NCBI RefSeq assembly: GCF_004535825.1 | Contig: NZ_SGVY01000009.1 | Location: 45,109-109,108, forward strand | Direction: 5' to 3' | DNA length: 64,000 bases | From: Segatella hominis | Lineage (GTDB): Bacteria > Bacteroidota > Bacteroidia > Bacteroidales > Bacteroidaceae | Shown: positions 50,159-57,942 of the stretch, in pieces | Layout: every line of letters starts with the position of its first letter | Numbering within the stretch: position 1 is the stretch's first letter | The notes under the pieces: generated by a model | Told to the model about the DNA's origin: nothing | Database searches by the model: none | Seen by the model: only the letters and a program-made list of their open reading frames with translations | Made by a program: the position numbers and the translations under genes

Positions 50159-50929
50159 ATGGAAAAAGTAACAGTAGTAAAGGTAGGCGGTGCCATTGTA
50201 GAAGACAGCGAGCAGTTGGCACAGCTCCTGAAGGATTTCGCAGCCATTCCTGGCAAGAAGGTATTGGTGCATGGCGGTGGTCGCCGTGCCACCAAGGTAG
50301 CTGCAGCCCTTGGCATCGAGAGCAAGATGGTGAACGGTCGCCGTATCACCGATGCAGACATGCTGGAAGTGGTGACCATGGTTTATGGTGGACTGGTCAA
50401 CAAGAACCTGGTGGCAAAGCTCCAGGCAAACGGTGTGAATGCATTAGGTCTGACAGGAGCCGATATGGATGTCATCCACAGTCATAAGCGCCCATTGAAG
50501 GACGGTATCGACTTCGGCTTTGTTGGCGACGTAGAACGTGCCAACGGCAAGATGCTCCAGACATTGCTGGAAGAAGACATCACCCCAGTAATGGCTCCGC
50601 TGACCCATGACGGCAAGGGCAATATCCTCAATACCAATGCCGACACCATCGCCAGCGAGACCGCCAAGGCACTGGCCCCTTACTACGATGTGACATTGAT
50701 ATACAGTTTTGAAAAGAAAGGCGTGCTCAGCAATCCAGACGATGACGATAGCGTGATCCCTGTGATTACCCATGCCGATTTTGAGAGATACAAAGCTGAC
50801 GGAACCGTAGCAGGTGGCATGATTCCAAAATTGGAGAATGCACTTGCAGCCATTGATGCAGGAGTAAAGGAAGTGATTATCACGCTCGCAACTGCCATTG
50901 ACGGAAAGCACGGAACGGTGATTAAGTAA
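50159..50929 (+). CDS. argB: Acetylglutamate (or succinylglutamate) kinase
   Basis: The start is MEKVTVVKVGGAIV at 50159; the in-frame ATG at 50099 would place repeat sequence in the protein. The length is 256 residues. Amino acid kinase motifs are present: KVGGAI, LVHGGGRRAT, NGRRITD, NADTIASETAKAL and GGMIPKLENALAAI. It phosphorylates the N-acylated glutamate in arginine synthesis. In Bacteroides the pathway is known to use succinylated intermediates, so the substrate here may be N-succinylglutamate. It is followed directly by another GTGAAG repeat. Confidence 0.95.
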   Translation: MEKVTVVKVGGAIVEDSEQLAQLLKDFAAIPGKKVLVHGGGRRATKVAAALGIESKMVNGRRITDADMLEVVTMVYGGLVNKNLVAKLQANGVNALGLTGADMDVIHSHKRPLKDGIDFGFVGDVERANGKMLQTLLEEDITPVMAPLTHDGKGNILNTNADTIASETAKALAPYYDVTLIYSFEKKGVLSNPDDDDSVIPVITHADFERYKADGTVAGGMIPKLENALAAIDAGVKEVIITLATAIDGKHGTVIK

Positions 50930-50932
50930 AGA

Positions 50933-50952
50933 GTGAAGAACGAAGAGTGAAG
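50933..50952. repeat. Second copy of the post-stop GTGAAG repeat
   Basis: GTGAAGAACGAAGAGTGAAG differs by one base from 50078-50097 and begins four bases after the argB stop. GAGTGAAG extends it on the left. The rest of the 123-base gap is the sigma-gene promoter. Confidence 0.8.
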
Positions 50953-51012
50953 GATTCATTAGCCCTTCATTTCTTAATAAGAGTTAAAAACAGAAATAAT
51001 TTAAGATTGGTT

Positions 51013-51037
51013 GTAACTTTCTTATAACATAGTCGTC
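51013..51037 (+). promoter_or_regulatory. Candidate ECF-sigma (autoregulated) promoter
   Basis: GTAAC (51013-51017) and CGTC (51034-51037) are separated by 16 bases, the form of many ECF-sigma promoters. It is directly upstream of the ECF sigma gene (ATG 51053), and an AGAGGG ribosome site sits at 51047-51052. Autoregulation is inference. Confidence 0.5.
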
Positions 51038-51052
51038 ATTGATAATAGAGGG

Positions 51053-51565
51053 ATGAAAGAAATCAGTTTCCGAAACGATGTTTTGCCACTGAAGAATAAA
51101 CTCTTCAGGTTGGCTCTGCGCATTACTCTCAACAGAGAGGAAGCAGAAGATGTCGTGCAGGATACAATGATTAAAGTCTGGAACGCCCGCGAAAGATGGC
51201 AGGATTTGGAATCCATCGAGGCATTCAGCCTCACTATCGCCCGCAATCTCTCGCTCGATCGCATCAAGAAGAAAGAAAATCAGAATGATTCGATAGAAAA
51301 CGAGAAGATAGAGCAGCCAGACACCGCTTCTACCCCATCCGAGCGAATGATTCAGAAAGACAAGCTGGACATCGTGAGGAAAATGATAGACGAGCTGCCA
51401 GAGAAACAGCGCTCCTGCCTGCAACTGAGAGATATCGAAGGAAAAGCATACAGGGAAATAGCTGAAATCCTGGAAATAACCGAGGAACAAGTAAAAGTAA
51501 ATATCTTCAGAGCTCGTCAGACAGTAAAACAAAGATTTCAACAATTCGACAGATATGGATTATAA
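51053..51565 (+). CDS. ECF-type RNA polymerase sigma factor
   Basis: The protein has 170 residues. Region 2 (about 8-85: LALRITLNREEAEDVVQDTM, FSLTIARNLSLDRIK) and region 4 (about 105-162: LPEKQRSCLQLRDIEGKAY, IAEILEITEEQVKVNIFRAR) are both complete. It directs transcription from a small regulon. The next gene overlaps it by 11 bases and encodes a one-pass membrane protein, the usual arrangement of a sigma/anti-sigma pair. There is no FecR-like partner or SusCD gene beside it, so it is not a typical Sus regulator. Confidence 0.93.
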   Translation: MKEISFRNDVLPLKNKLFRLALRITLNREEAEDVVQDTMIKVWNARERWQDLESIEAFSLTIARNLSLDRIKKKENQNDSIENEKIEQPDTASTPSERMIQKDKLDIVRKMIDELPEKQRSCLQLRDIEGKAYREIAEILEITEEQVKVNIFRARQTVKQRFQQFDRYGL

Positions 51566-52055
51566 GTACATCAACCAACTTTTGGAACGCTACTGGAAGT
51601 GCGAGACCTCTTTGGAAGAAGAGAACATTCTCCGCACATTCTTCAGCCAGGATGAACTTCCTGCCGAGCTGAAGCCGTATAAGTCTCTCTTTGCCTATGA
51701 GTTGAGCGAGACCAAGAACGAGGCTTTGGGTGAGGAGTTCGACCAGAAGATGATGGCTATGATCGAAGATGAATACACCAAGGAGCCTAACAAGGCAAAG
51801 GTTGTATCGCTGACTGAGCGCCTGAAGCCATTATTCAAGGCTGCCGCTGTCGTAGCCATCTTCCTCACTTTGGGCAATGCCGCCCAAGTTCCATTCCAGG
51901 AAGATTCTCAGAATGTTGAAAACGTGGGAGTTATCAAGGCGACAAGAGGCGCTTCTGTTGCATTGAGTGGAGATTCTGCAAAAGTAGATTCCATGCAGCA
52001 CACCAGCATCGACAAAATGACTGTTGATCAAGCCTCTCCCACCATATTAAAGTAG
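51555..52055 (+). CDS. Probable anti-sigma factor, single membrane segment
   Basis: The protein has 166 residues. A cytosolic helical part (about 1-85, LERYWKCETSLEEENILRTF) precedes one hydrophobic helix (about 91-108, FKAAAVVAIFLTLGNAA) and a short outer tail of about 55 residues. The overlap with the sigma gene implies coupled translation and a complex between the products. I do not recognise a named anti-sigma domain; the role is inferred from context and topology. A strong palindromic terminator follows. Confidence 0.7.
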   Translation: MDYKYINQLLERYWKCETSLEEENILRTFFSQDELPAELKPYKSLFAYELSETKNEALGEEFDQKMMAMIEDEYTKEPNKAKVVSLTERLKPLFKAAAVVAIFLTLGNAAQVPFQEDSQNVENVGVIKATRGASVALSGDSAKVDSMQHTSIDKMTVDQASPTILK

Positions 52056-52160
52056 TAATTTCTATGCTTTCTCTATATAAAAAGAATCATGTTTAGTAAA
52101 ACAATTCGAAACTGTGAAGTTTCATTTCTCTCAAATTTTTCATAACATACTAACGTAATA

Positions 52161-52199
52161 GGGCTGCCAGAATATTCTGGCAGCCCAACTTATTTTTAT
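52161..52199. terminator. Perfect 26-bp palindrome between convergent genes
   Basis: GGGCTGCCAGAAT (52161-52173) is followed at once by its complement (52174-52186), then AACTTATTTTTATT on the plus strand. It terminates the sigma/anti-sigma transcript and may stop the opposite one as well, although the T-run is better on the plus strand. Confidence 0.8.
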
Positions 52200-53188
52200 T
52201 CGTTTCTCACAGGTTGCACAACATATCCTTTATCTCGCAACAAGGATATCAAGCCTTTATCTCCTGGGAGATGCATCACTCCAACGGCTATCAAACAAGC
52301 CCTATCCTTTAAATGACCTTCTATCTTTTTCAACCATTTGATATTTCTTTCGGCTACCATTTTCGAGTCATCCACTCCTTTGGGAATTAAAGACTGACTA
52401 TGGGTATATAGCTTCTCTAATTCACCAGACAAATACATTTCATGGCAAGGTACTGAAGCCGACACCTTTTCAATTTGAGAAATCACATTATATAAATCCA
52501 CAGCTTGCTCTTTCAAACTCTTATGGTATTCGGCAGTATCCCTTATTGTTTCTACCAATGTTCTTGCCAATTCCTCATAAGTTTCCAATCCAAAAACTTT
52601 GATATTCTTCTGCAATGCATCACGATATAGACAATCATCAACACTTACAGCCTTAACATTCCCCTTTATCTTCATCAATCGAAGGCGCTCCACCCAGTAT
52701 GCAGGTTTAAATTGCACATAAGAAGATCGGTGCAACTTTTCGCAGAAAAAGTTATCTACAAGCCGAAACTGCTCTTCATTATCATATAAACCATGATAGC
52801 TTTCACCTTGAGGCAACGTATTATAATCGCTTGCTTCATCTGCTTTCATAAAGACAGAAGCAGATGCCATACAATCAGCAACAACAGCAGAATCATTAAA
52901 ATTTTTACTCTGCTCAAGATACATACAAGACACATTCTCTAAGACCTCACACAACTGAGGAAATGCCGTGAAGATTTCTTTCTGTGTAAAGTTATGCCCG
53001 CCACCATGCATCGTACCAAACAAGTATGATTTGTGCGACAATCCGTTACCAGATATTTCCCACAGCATACCATCCTTCTGGCTGTTCAATTTCATATTCG
53101 AGCAACCTCGACAACCACTACAGAAACATACCGCAAAGAATAAAACCAGCAAGCCAAGAAGGCTTCCTCCTTTTCTATTTTTCTTCAT
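52196..53188 (-). CDS. TraB/GumN-family lipoprotein
   Basis: The protein has 330 residues. Hydrophobic signal LLGLLVLFFAVCFCSGC gives a lipid-attached Cys near 25, followed by a Cys-rich bit (RGCSN). Family motifs are SYLFGTMHGG (about 54-63) and, near the end, IAVGVMHLPGDKGLISLL (about 302-319), which hold the conserved His residues of TraB/GumN proteins. These are thought to be metal-dependent hydrolases related to Tiki, but most have no proven reaction. It stands alone, convergent with the sigma operon and with no partner gene. Confidence 0.88.
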   Translation of the reverse strand: MKKNRKGGSLLGLLVLFFAVCFCSGCRGCSNMKLNSQKDGMLWEISGNGLSHKSYLFGTMHGGGHNFTQKEIFTAFPQLCEVLENVSCMYLEQSKNFNDSAVVADCMASASVFMKADEASDYNTLPQGESYHGLYDNEEQFRLVDNFFCEKLHRSSYVQFKPAYWVERLRLMKIKGNVKAVSVDDCLYRDALQKNIKVFGLETYEELARTLVETIRDTAEYHKSLKEQAVDLYNVISQIEKVSASVPCHEMYLSGELEKLYTHSQSLIPKGVDDSKMVAERNIKWLKKIEGHLKDRACLIAVGVMHLPGDKGLISLLRDKGYVVQPVRNE

Positions 53189-53418
53189 TTTCTTAAAATT
53201 TAAACCATACTAAATAACGTAAGGAATACGTTATTTAGTATATATACATGAAACTAATGTCCTTTCATACTTTCGCAATATTTCTGCATACCCAATTCAA
53301 ACCCTGTGCAGGTAAAATTCGGAAGGAAATAATTACAAAAAAGGTTATATCATATCGTTTATATATCTATCATACGGAATCTATTAGGAGAATAGGCTTA
53401 GATTGAATAACATATACA

Positions 53419-53508
53419 TAATTCTGCCACAGACCTCTTATCCGAAGACTGATTATTTGTCATTCCCACTTGTGAGAAAGCAAGAGCAGGCATCAAAAGA
53501 AGCAAAAT
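53419..53508 (-). pseudogene. Decayed remnant of a GH88-type gene (signal-peptide region only)
   Basis: Minus-strand translation gives ILLLLMPALAFSQVGMTNNQ then SSDKRSVAE before running into a stop at 53400. The intact GH88 protein at 55589-56851 begins ILFLMSALAFSQAGMANHQA then SDKNSAAD. The DNA match (53437-53502 against 56768-56833) is about 58 of 66 bases by eye. No further GH88 sequence follows, so only the 5' end of a second copy survives, immediately upstream of the GH43 gene. Confidence 0.75.
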
Positions 53509-53563
53509 TGCACTGAGTTCAGTGCAATTCTTTATAAAAAGTGCACTAAAACCAGTGCATTTT
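53506..53563. promoter_or_regulatory. Paired AGTGCA hairpins upstream of the GH43 gene
   Basis: AATTGCACTGA-GT-TCAGTGCAATT (53506-53529) is a perfect 11-bp inverted repeat. A weaker one follows: AAAAGTGCACT (53537-53547) and AGTGCATTTT (53554-53563), with one bulge. The repeated AGTGCA half-sites, 76-133 bases before the GH43 ATG, look like an operator or leader structure. The 450-base gap before this gene otherwise holds only the GH88 remnant. Confidence 0.5.
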
Positions 53564-53638
53564 CATAAAATAAATCACGTTTCTTCCATAAGTAAGAGCC
53601 CGCCATTATCCGTACTATTATTAATAGGAGAAAAGGAT

Positions 53639-55315
53639 ATGAATAAGAAACTGACATCATGGCTCTTTTCGAGCTTCTTACTTGCTGTACCCTTGTCACT
53701 CCAAGCCCAGTATCATTCACAGGTTTGGAATCCCGACAATGGCAACGGCACTTATACTAATCCCGTGATTTATGCCGACTATAGCGACCCGGATGTGGTG
53801 GCTGTAGGCGATGATTATTATCTCACGGCAAGTTCGTTCAACTGCATCCCCGGTCTGCCTATCCTTCATAGCAAGGATCTGGTAAACTGGGAAATCATCG
53901 GCTATGCCCTGCAGGAACAGGAACCCAAGGAACTCTTCGACAAGCCTCAGCATGGCAAGGGTGTTTGGGCTCCAGCTATCCGCTACCACAATGGAGAGTT
54001 CTATATCTATTGGGGTGACCCCGATCATGGCATCTTCATGGTAAAGACCAAGGACCCACGAGGCACTTGGGAGAAACCTGTCTGCGTCATAGCAGGAAAA
54101 GGCATGATTGACCCTTGTCCGCTCTGGGATGAAGACGGAAAATGCTATCTCGTAAACGGATGGGCAGGAAGCCGTTCTGGATTCAACTCTGTACTCACCA
54201 TTAGAGAACTTTCAGCAGATGGCACGAAAGTGATAGGAAAACCACGCATCGTATTTGATGGAGGACAGAAAAACCATACTACTGAAGGTCCGAAATTCTA
54301 TAAGCGTGACGGCTACTACTGGATTATGTGCCCTGCAGGAGGCGTACAAATGGGCTGGCAACTCGCCATGAGAAGCAAGAACGTATATGGTCCATACGAG
54401 GCGAAGATGGTGATGGCGCAAGGCAAGACGAAGATTAACGGTCCGCACCAAGGCGCATGGGTTCATACATCGCAGGGAGAAGACTGGTTCTTGCATTTCA
54501 ATGACAAGTATGCCTACGGTCGTGTCATCTTCCTGCAACCCGTGAATTGGAAGACAGGATGGCCTGTCATGGGACAAGACAAGGACGGCGATGGATGCGG
54601 CGAACCTTATCTTACTTATCGCATACCAAAGTCAACCTCTCATACGAAAGTGAATCCACAGGAATCAGACGAATTCAACAGTACAGAATTAGGATTGCAG
54701 TGGCAATGGCACGCCAACTACAACCAACTTTGGGGAATGCCAACCAACAATGGTTGCATGCGCCTCTATACGGCTGATCTTACGGCTACTGACAAAGCGG
54801 GCAATCCACAGCCATTCAAGAGCCTTTGGGAAGCAGGCAATCTCCTGTTGCAGAAGACCCCAGCCGAGAACTTTACAGCCACAGCAAAAATCCGTTTTGC
54901 ATCAAAAGAAGATGATCAGTATGGCGGCATTATCATGATGGGCATGAACTATCAGGCATTGGTGGTACGAAGAATGGGTGATAAGTTCCTATTGCAACAG
55001 CTCTACTGCAAGGGCGCAGATACAGGTGGTATAGAGACAGAGAAGACCCTCGCCACCTTGAAGCCAACAGAGATGGACACCATTCCATACTCCCCAGCCA
55101 TCTATCTCGACATCTATCTCCAGATGAAAGTCAAGGCTGGGAAATGCCAGTTTGCCTACAGTTTAGACGGCAAGCGCTACAAGGATGCAGGCGATCTCTT
55201 TACTCTGCGCCAGGGCAAATGGATAGGAGCCAAGATGGGATTTGTGAGTGAGCGCAAGAACACCCTGGGTAATCGAGGCTGGATAGATGCAGACTGGTTT
55301 AGAGTTACAAAATAA
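53639..55315 (+). CDS. GH43-family glycosidase (beta-xylosidase / arabinofuranosidase type)
   Basis: The start is the ATG at 53639, with an AGGAG ribosome site at 53625-53629; the in-frame ATG at 53522 lies inside hairpins and lacks a signal peptide. The protein has 558 residues: a signal peptide (to LQAQ), a five-bladed propeller (about 35-330) and a C-terminal beta sandwich (about 350-555). The GH43 triad is visible: Asp in ADYSDPDVV (about 50), Asp in MIDPCPLWDEDG (about 157) and Glu in TTEGPKFY (about 215). It releases xylose or arabinose from plant glycans, most likely in the periplasm. There is no SusCD pair beside it. Confidence 0.93.
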   Translation: MNKKLTSWLFSSFLLAVPLSLQAQYHSQVWNPDNGNGTYTNPVIYADYSDPDVVAVGDDYYLTASSFNCIPGLPILHSKDLVNWEIIGYALQEQEPKELFDKPQHGKGVWAPAIRYHNGEFYIYWGDPDHGIFMVKTKDPRGTWEKPVCVIAGKGMIDPCPLWDEDGKCYLVNGWAGSRSGFNSVLTIRELSADGTKVIGKPRIVFDGGQKNHTTEGPKFYKRDGYYWIMCPAGGVQMGWQLAMRSKNVYGPYEAKMVMAQGKTKINGPHQGAWVHTSQGEDWFLHFNDKYAYGRVIFLQPVNWKTGWPVMGQDKDGDGCGEPYLTYRIPKSTSHTKVNPQESDEFNSTELGLQWQWHANYNQLWGMPTNNGCMRLYTADLTATDKAGNPQPFKSLWEAGNLLLQKTPAENFTATAKIRFASKEDDQYGGIIMMGMNYQALVVRRMGDKFLLQQLYCKGADTGGIETEKTLATLKPTEMDTIPYSPAIYLDIYLQMKVKAGKCQFAYSLDGKRYKDAGDLFTLRQGKWIGAKMGFVSERKNTLGNRGWIDADWFRVTK

Positions 55316-55390
55316 ATTTATATTTACCGCACAAATGGGCATGGGAAAGAAAGTCTTGCAGAAAGCCTCCCATACCCCACTTTCATTTTT

Positions 55391-55424
55391 CCCTGGGCAA
55401 GAAAAAATTTTTCTCTGCCCAGGG
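55391..55424. repeat. Palindromic element with A/T-rich core, copy 1
   Basis: CCCTGGGCA (55391-55399) and TGCCCAGGG (55416-55424) enclose AGAAAAAATTTTTCTC, which is itself nearly palindromic. It lies 76 bases after the GH43 stop, in the 273-base gap between convergent genes. A related element is at 59567-59596. Confidence 0.75.
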
Positions 55425-55470
55425 GAAAATTTTTCTCTCGGGATTTATCAATGCTTTAGCAACAAGAAAA

Positions 55471-55515
55471 AACAGTCAACAGATTTGACAAAACCTATTG
55501 ACTGTTCTGTTTGTC
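55471..55515 (+). terminator. Weak hairpin in the GH43/GH88 convergent gap
   Basis: AACAGTCAA (55471-55479) pairs with TTGACTGTT (55498-55506) across an 18-base loop, followed by CTGTTTGT. It may contribute to termination of the plus-strand gene. Confidence 0.4.
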
Positions 55516-55588
55516 ATCCTTTGACAATCTACAAAACCAAACTAAATAATTTTAATATATAAACCTAAACCTTAGCTACAAGTCTCAA

Positions 55589-56851
55589 TCATTTCAACGC
55601 CTTTGCTCTCATCAATGCCTCCAGATAATAGTAGTCGGCATAGATGATACTGGCATCAATCTCACTTCCTGCAGGATGATGACCTGTACTGTGCATGAGG
55701 AAAGCTACATTTTTCTTGCCGCTCTGGTATCGGTCTGTACTCAACTGAGCCAAAGACTGCAAGGCAAACAGCTTATATTCCTCACCTTTCTCACCTCCCA
55801 CATACTGCTGGAGTTCCAACAAGGCATCTGCCACAACACAAGCAGCACTGGCGTCCTTAGGAGCGCCACCTTTCACCCCACGTGGATCATCCATATCCCA
55901 GAGAGGAACGAGATCGTCGCTCGTTTCCTTCAATCGCTTGATATAGATATCGGTCACTTTCTGAGCGAAGTCCAGGAATACCCTGTTGTGCGTATAGCGA
56001 TAAACCATCGTATAGCCGTAGATGGCCCAGCTCTGTCCTCTTGCCCACATCGAATGGTCAGCATAGCCCTGATGGGTCACACCTTTGATGAGATCGCCAT
56101 TGATGGTATCATATACTGCCACATGATAGCAGCTGCCATCCGGGCGGAAGTGATTCTTCATCGTGGTCTTGGCATGAGTCACCGCCAAATCGTAGAGCAG
56201 TTTGTTGCCTCCGTTCTTGGCAGCCCAGAACATCATGTCGAGATTCATCATATTGTCCATGATGGTATTGTGAGACCAGTTGCGGGTTTTCACCTCTCTC
56301 GGCCAACTCAATATCGTACCCACGATAGGATTGAAAAGCGTAGCGAGGGAATCAGCAGAAGCGAGAATCACATCTTTATATTCCTGAGAATGATTTACCT
56401 CATATCCCTTGCCGTAGGAGCAGAACATCAGAAAGCCGATGTCATGGTCGTAGCAGGGACGGTAGGCAATACCCTTCAAAGATTCCGTATAGCCCTCAGC
56501 AGCCTTGCGTACAGCCTCATCCTTGGTGTTCTGATAATCCATCCAGAGAATGCCCGGCCAGAATCCGTCGCACCACTCCTCAGGAGTTGCCTTGCGGCAG
56601 TTCCATCCCTTCTGTCTGTCGCCCTTCAGGATATTGCGCGGTTCCATCGAGAAGTCATAACTGCCATCCTTCTGGCGCAATTCATCCAGGGCTCTACCCA
56701 CTTGCTTGTGGCAATATTCTAATTGCTTATCCACATCAAGCACCCACATCTTGTCTGCCGCAGAGTTCTTATCCGAAGCCTGATGATTTGCCATTCCCGC
56801 TTGCGAGAAGGCAAGAGCAGACATCAAAAAAAGTATTCTTCCTATTTTCAT
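55589..56851 (-). CDS. GH88 unsaturated glucuronyl hydrolase
   Basis: The protein has 420 residues with a signal peptide (to AFSQA). The (alpha/alpha)6 barrel shows family motifs WCDGFWPGILWM (about 93-104), HDIGFLMFCSYG (D137) and IMDNMMNLDMMFWA (D199). D137 and D199 are spaced like the two catalytic Asp of characterised GH88 enzymes (88 and 149 in the Bacillus enzyme). It removes the unsaturated uronic acid left at chain ends by polysaccharide lyases, so it fits the heparinase-type lyase encoded at 61189-63552. A hairpin encloses its start codon. A remnant of a second copy lies at 53419-53508. Confidence 0.92.
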   Translation of the reverse strand: MKIGRILFLMSALAFSQAGMANHQASDKNSAADKMWVLDVDKQLEYCHKQVGRALDELRQKDGSYDFSMEPRNILKGDRQKGWNCRKATPEEWCDGFWPGILWMDYQNTKDEAVRKAAEGYTESLKGIAYRPCYDHDIGFLMFCSYGKGYEVNHSQEYKDVILASADSLATLFNPIVGTILSWPREVKTRNWSHNTIMDNMMNLDMMFWAAKNGGNKLLYDLAVTHAKTTMKNHFRPDGSCYHVAVYDTINGDLIKGVTHQGYADHSMWARGQSWAIYGYTMVYRYTHNRVFLDFAQKVTDIYIKRLKETSDDLVPLWDMDDPRGVKGGAPKDASAACVVADALLELQQYVGGEKGEEYKLFALQSLAQLSTDRYQSGKKNVAFLMHSTGHHPAGSEIDASIIYADYYYLEALMRAKALK

Positions 56852-56895
56852 CGTTATTGTTTATTATTAATACGAATCAAATAAGAAGAATACTT
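56831..56895 (-). promoter_or_regulatory. 16-bp stem enclosing the GH88 start codon
   Basis: In the mRNA AAGTATTCTTCTTATT (56895-56880) pairs with AATAGGAAGAATACTT (56846-56831), with only one G-U pair. The ATG (56851-56849) is the last part of the loop, and codons 2-6 form the 3' arm. This would restrict ribosome access unless it is opened. The pairing is seen; the control role is inferred. Confidence 0.5.
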
Positions 56896-56963
56896 ATTAA
56901 CAAATTCTTTTGGATGCAATAAATGATTGATTTTCCCTGCATCAGGGGATTAAGAGAGAAGAA

Positions 56964-57695
56964 TTACAGCGTAAAACGATAGCCCACAGAAACCGTAAAG
57001 GCATTCGTCTTAGACTGGCTTGGCATATTGGCGACCTTATCCACCTTGCTCAATCCTAACTGATATCTCGCATCCAATATCACATTCTGATACTCGTAAG
57101 CCACGCCAATCGGAATAGCAACATCACATTTCTTAGCTGGCCATTTCTCATTAAAGGATTCCTTCTCCTCATAAGACGAATTTCCTGTCTTATCAATAGT
57201 CACTTCCGAAGAATCACCCTTATACTTACCATCACCCAAGAGGAAGCCAGCCTGTACGCCCAGCAGCAAAGCCAACTGGCGTGTGACGTAGGCCTTCACC
57301 ATCAGAGGCACTTGAATATAGTTCAGATCCACGTGCTGGTTGTTATACCCCGTCAGCACCGTCTTGCCATTATCCTTACTTTCCGTCTGATAACTTGGCC
57401 ATCGGAAGCCCTGTTTGGCATAATAAGCTCCCAAGCTGATGCCCACCTGTTCAGTAGCCCGATATTCGAAATCAACACCGCCCATAAATCCAGCTTGATA
57501 TTTGGATTTCATATAGTCAGCATTTTCTTCAGTCGTGAAATAGATTTTATTATTACTCCAATTAGAGAGCACCACACCAATGCGAGGGATAACAGATATT
57601 TTCCCCACAGGATTTTCTACATCTTGCGCCACGGCTGTCATTACAGAAAGCACCATCAAGGCGACTGCCATCATATACTTTTTCATACTATTCAT
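56964..57695 (-). CDS. Outer-membrane beta-barrel protein (porin-like, PorT/OmpW-type fold)
   Basis: Starting at 57695 it has 243 residues (57686 is an alternative; 57728 adds a polar stretch before the signal). The signal peptide MKKYMMAVALMVLSVMTAVA is followed by alternating strands (VIPRIGVVLSNW, FEYRATEQVGISLGAYY, YIQVPLMVKAYVTRQLALLLG) and a terminal aromatic strand VSVGYRFTL. This fits the small outer-membrane barrel family widespread in Bacteroidales, function unknown. Promoter and partner are not evident; it is 112 bases downstream of the GH88 start, on the same strand. Confidence 0.85.
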   Translation of the reverse strand: MNSMKKYMMAVALMVLSVMTAVAQDVENPVGKISVIPRIGVVLSNWSNNKIYFTTEENADYMKSKYQAGFMGGVDFEYRATEQVGISLGAYYAKQGFRWPSYQTESKDNGKTVLTGYNNQHVDLNYIQVPLMVKAYVTRQLALLLGVQAGFLLGDGKYKGDSSEVTIDKTGNSSYEEKESFNEKWPAKKCDVAIPIGVAYEYQNVILDARYQLGLSKVDKVANMPSQSKTNAFTVSVGYRFTL

Positions 57696-57884
57696 ATTTT
57701 GAGAATGATTATATAAGAAAAACGGCACAATTCCATAAATATTGCATCAAGAATCTGCAATTTTTCTTATGACGCATTCCCCATATTTCTTAAGTTTCTT
57801 ATTCGTTATGCAAACGAAGCTGATTATCCAAGCAAGTAACTTTAGTTAAAGTTCAATAATAAATATCACTTTAATTATCAGACA

Positions 57885-57916
57885 TTTGGAAATATCTTTG
57901 AAAAAGATTATCTTTG
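57885..57916 (+). promoter_or_regulatory. Consensus Bacteroidales promoter of the ATPase gene
   Basis: TTTG (57885-57888), 20 bases, then TATCTTTG (57909-57916) is a full match to the TTTG-N19/20-TAnnTTTG promoter. It falls inside the longest open frame from 57886, which rules that start out and supports the ATG at 57943. Confidence 0.85.
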
Positions 57917-57942
57917 TGCAAGATATTTCTAACGCAAAGCTT

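Noticed and set aside
51053-52055. Sus-type ECF sigma/FecR regulator of a nearby PUL
   Set aside because: The partner lacks a FecR domain, and no SusC with an extra N-terminal signalling domain is adjacent.
53522-53638. Longer GH43 start at 53522
   Set aside because: It begins inside the AGTGCA hairpins and gives no signal peptide; the ATG at 53639 has an AGGAG site and a proper signal sequence.
55287-55562. Plus-strand frame of 91 codons after GH43
   Set aside because: It overlaps the GH43 end and is made of the palindromic repeat; no domain.
55676-56722. Long plus-strand frame opposite GH88
   Set aside because: Shadow of the GH88 gene, whose product has the full family motifs.
57886-57942. 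Longer ATPase start at 57886
   Set aside because: The full promoter (57885-57916) lies inside it, so this stretch is upstream DNA.
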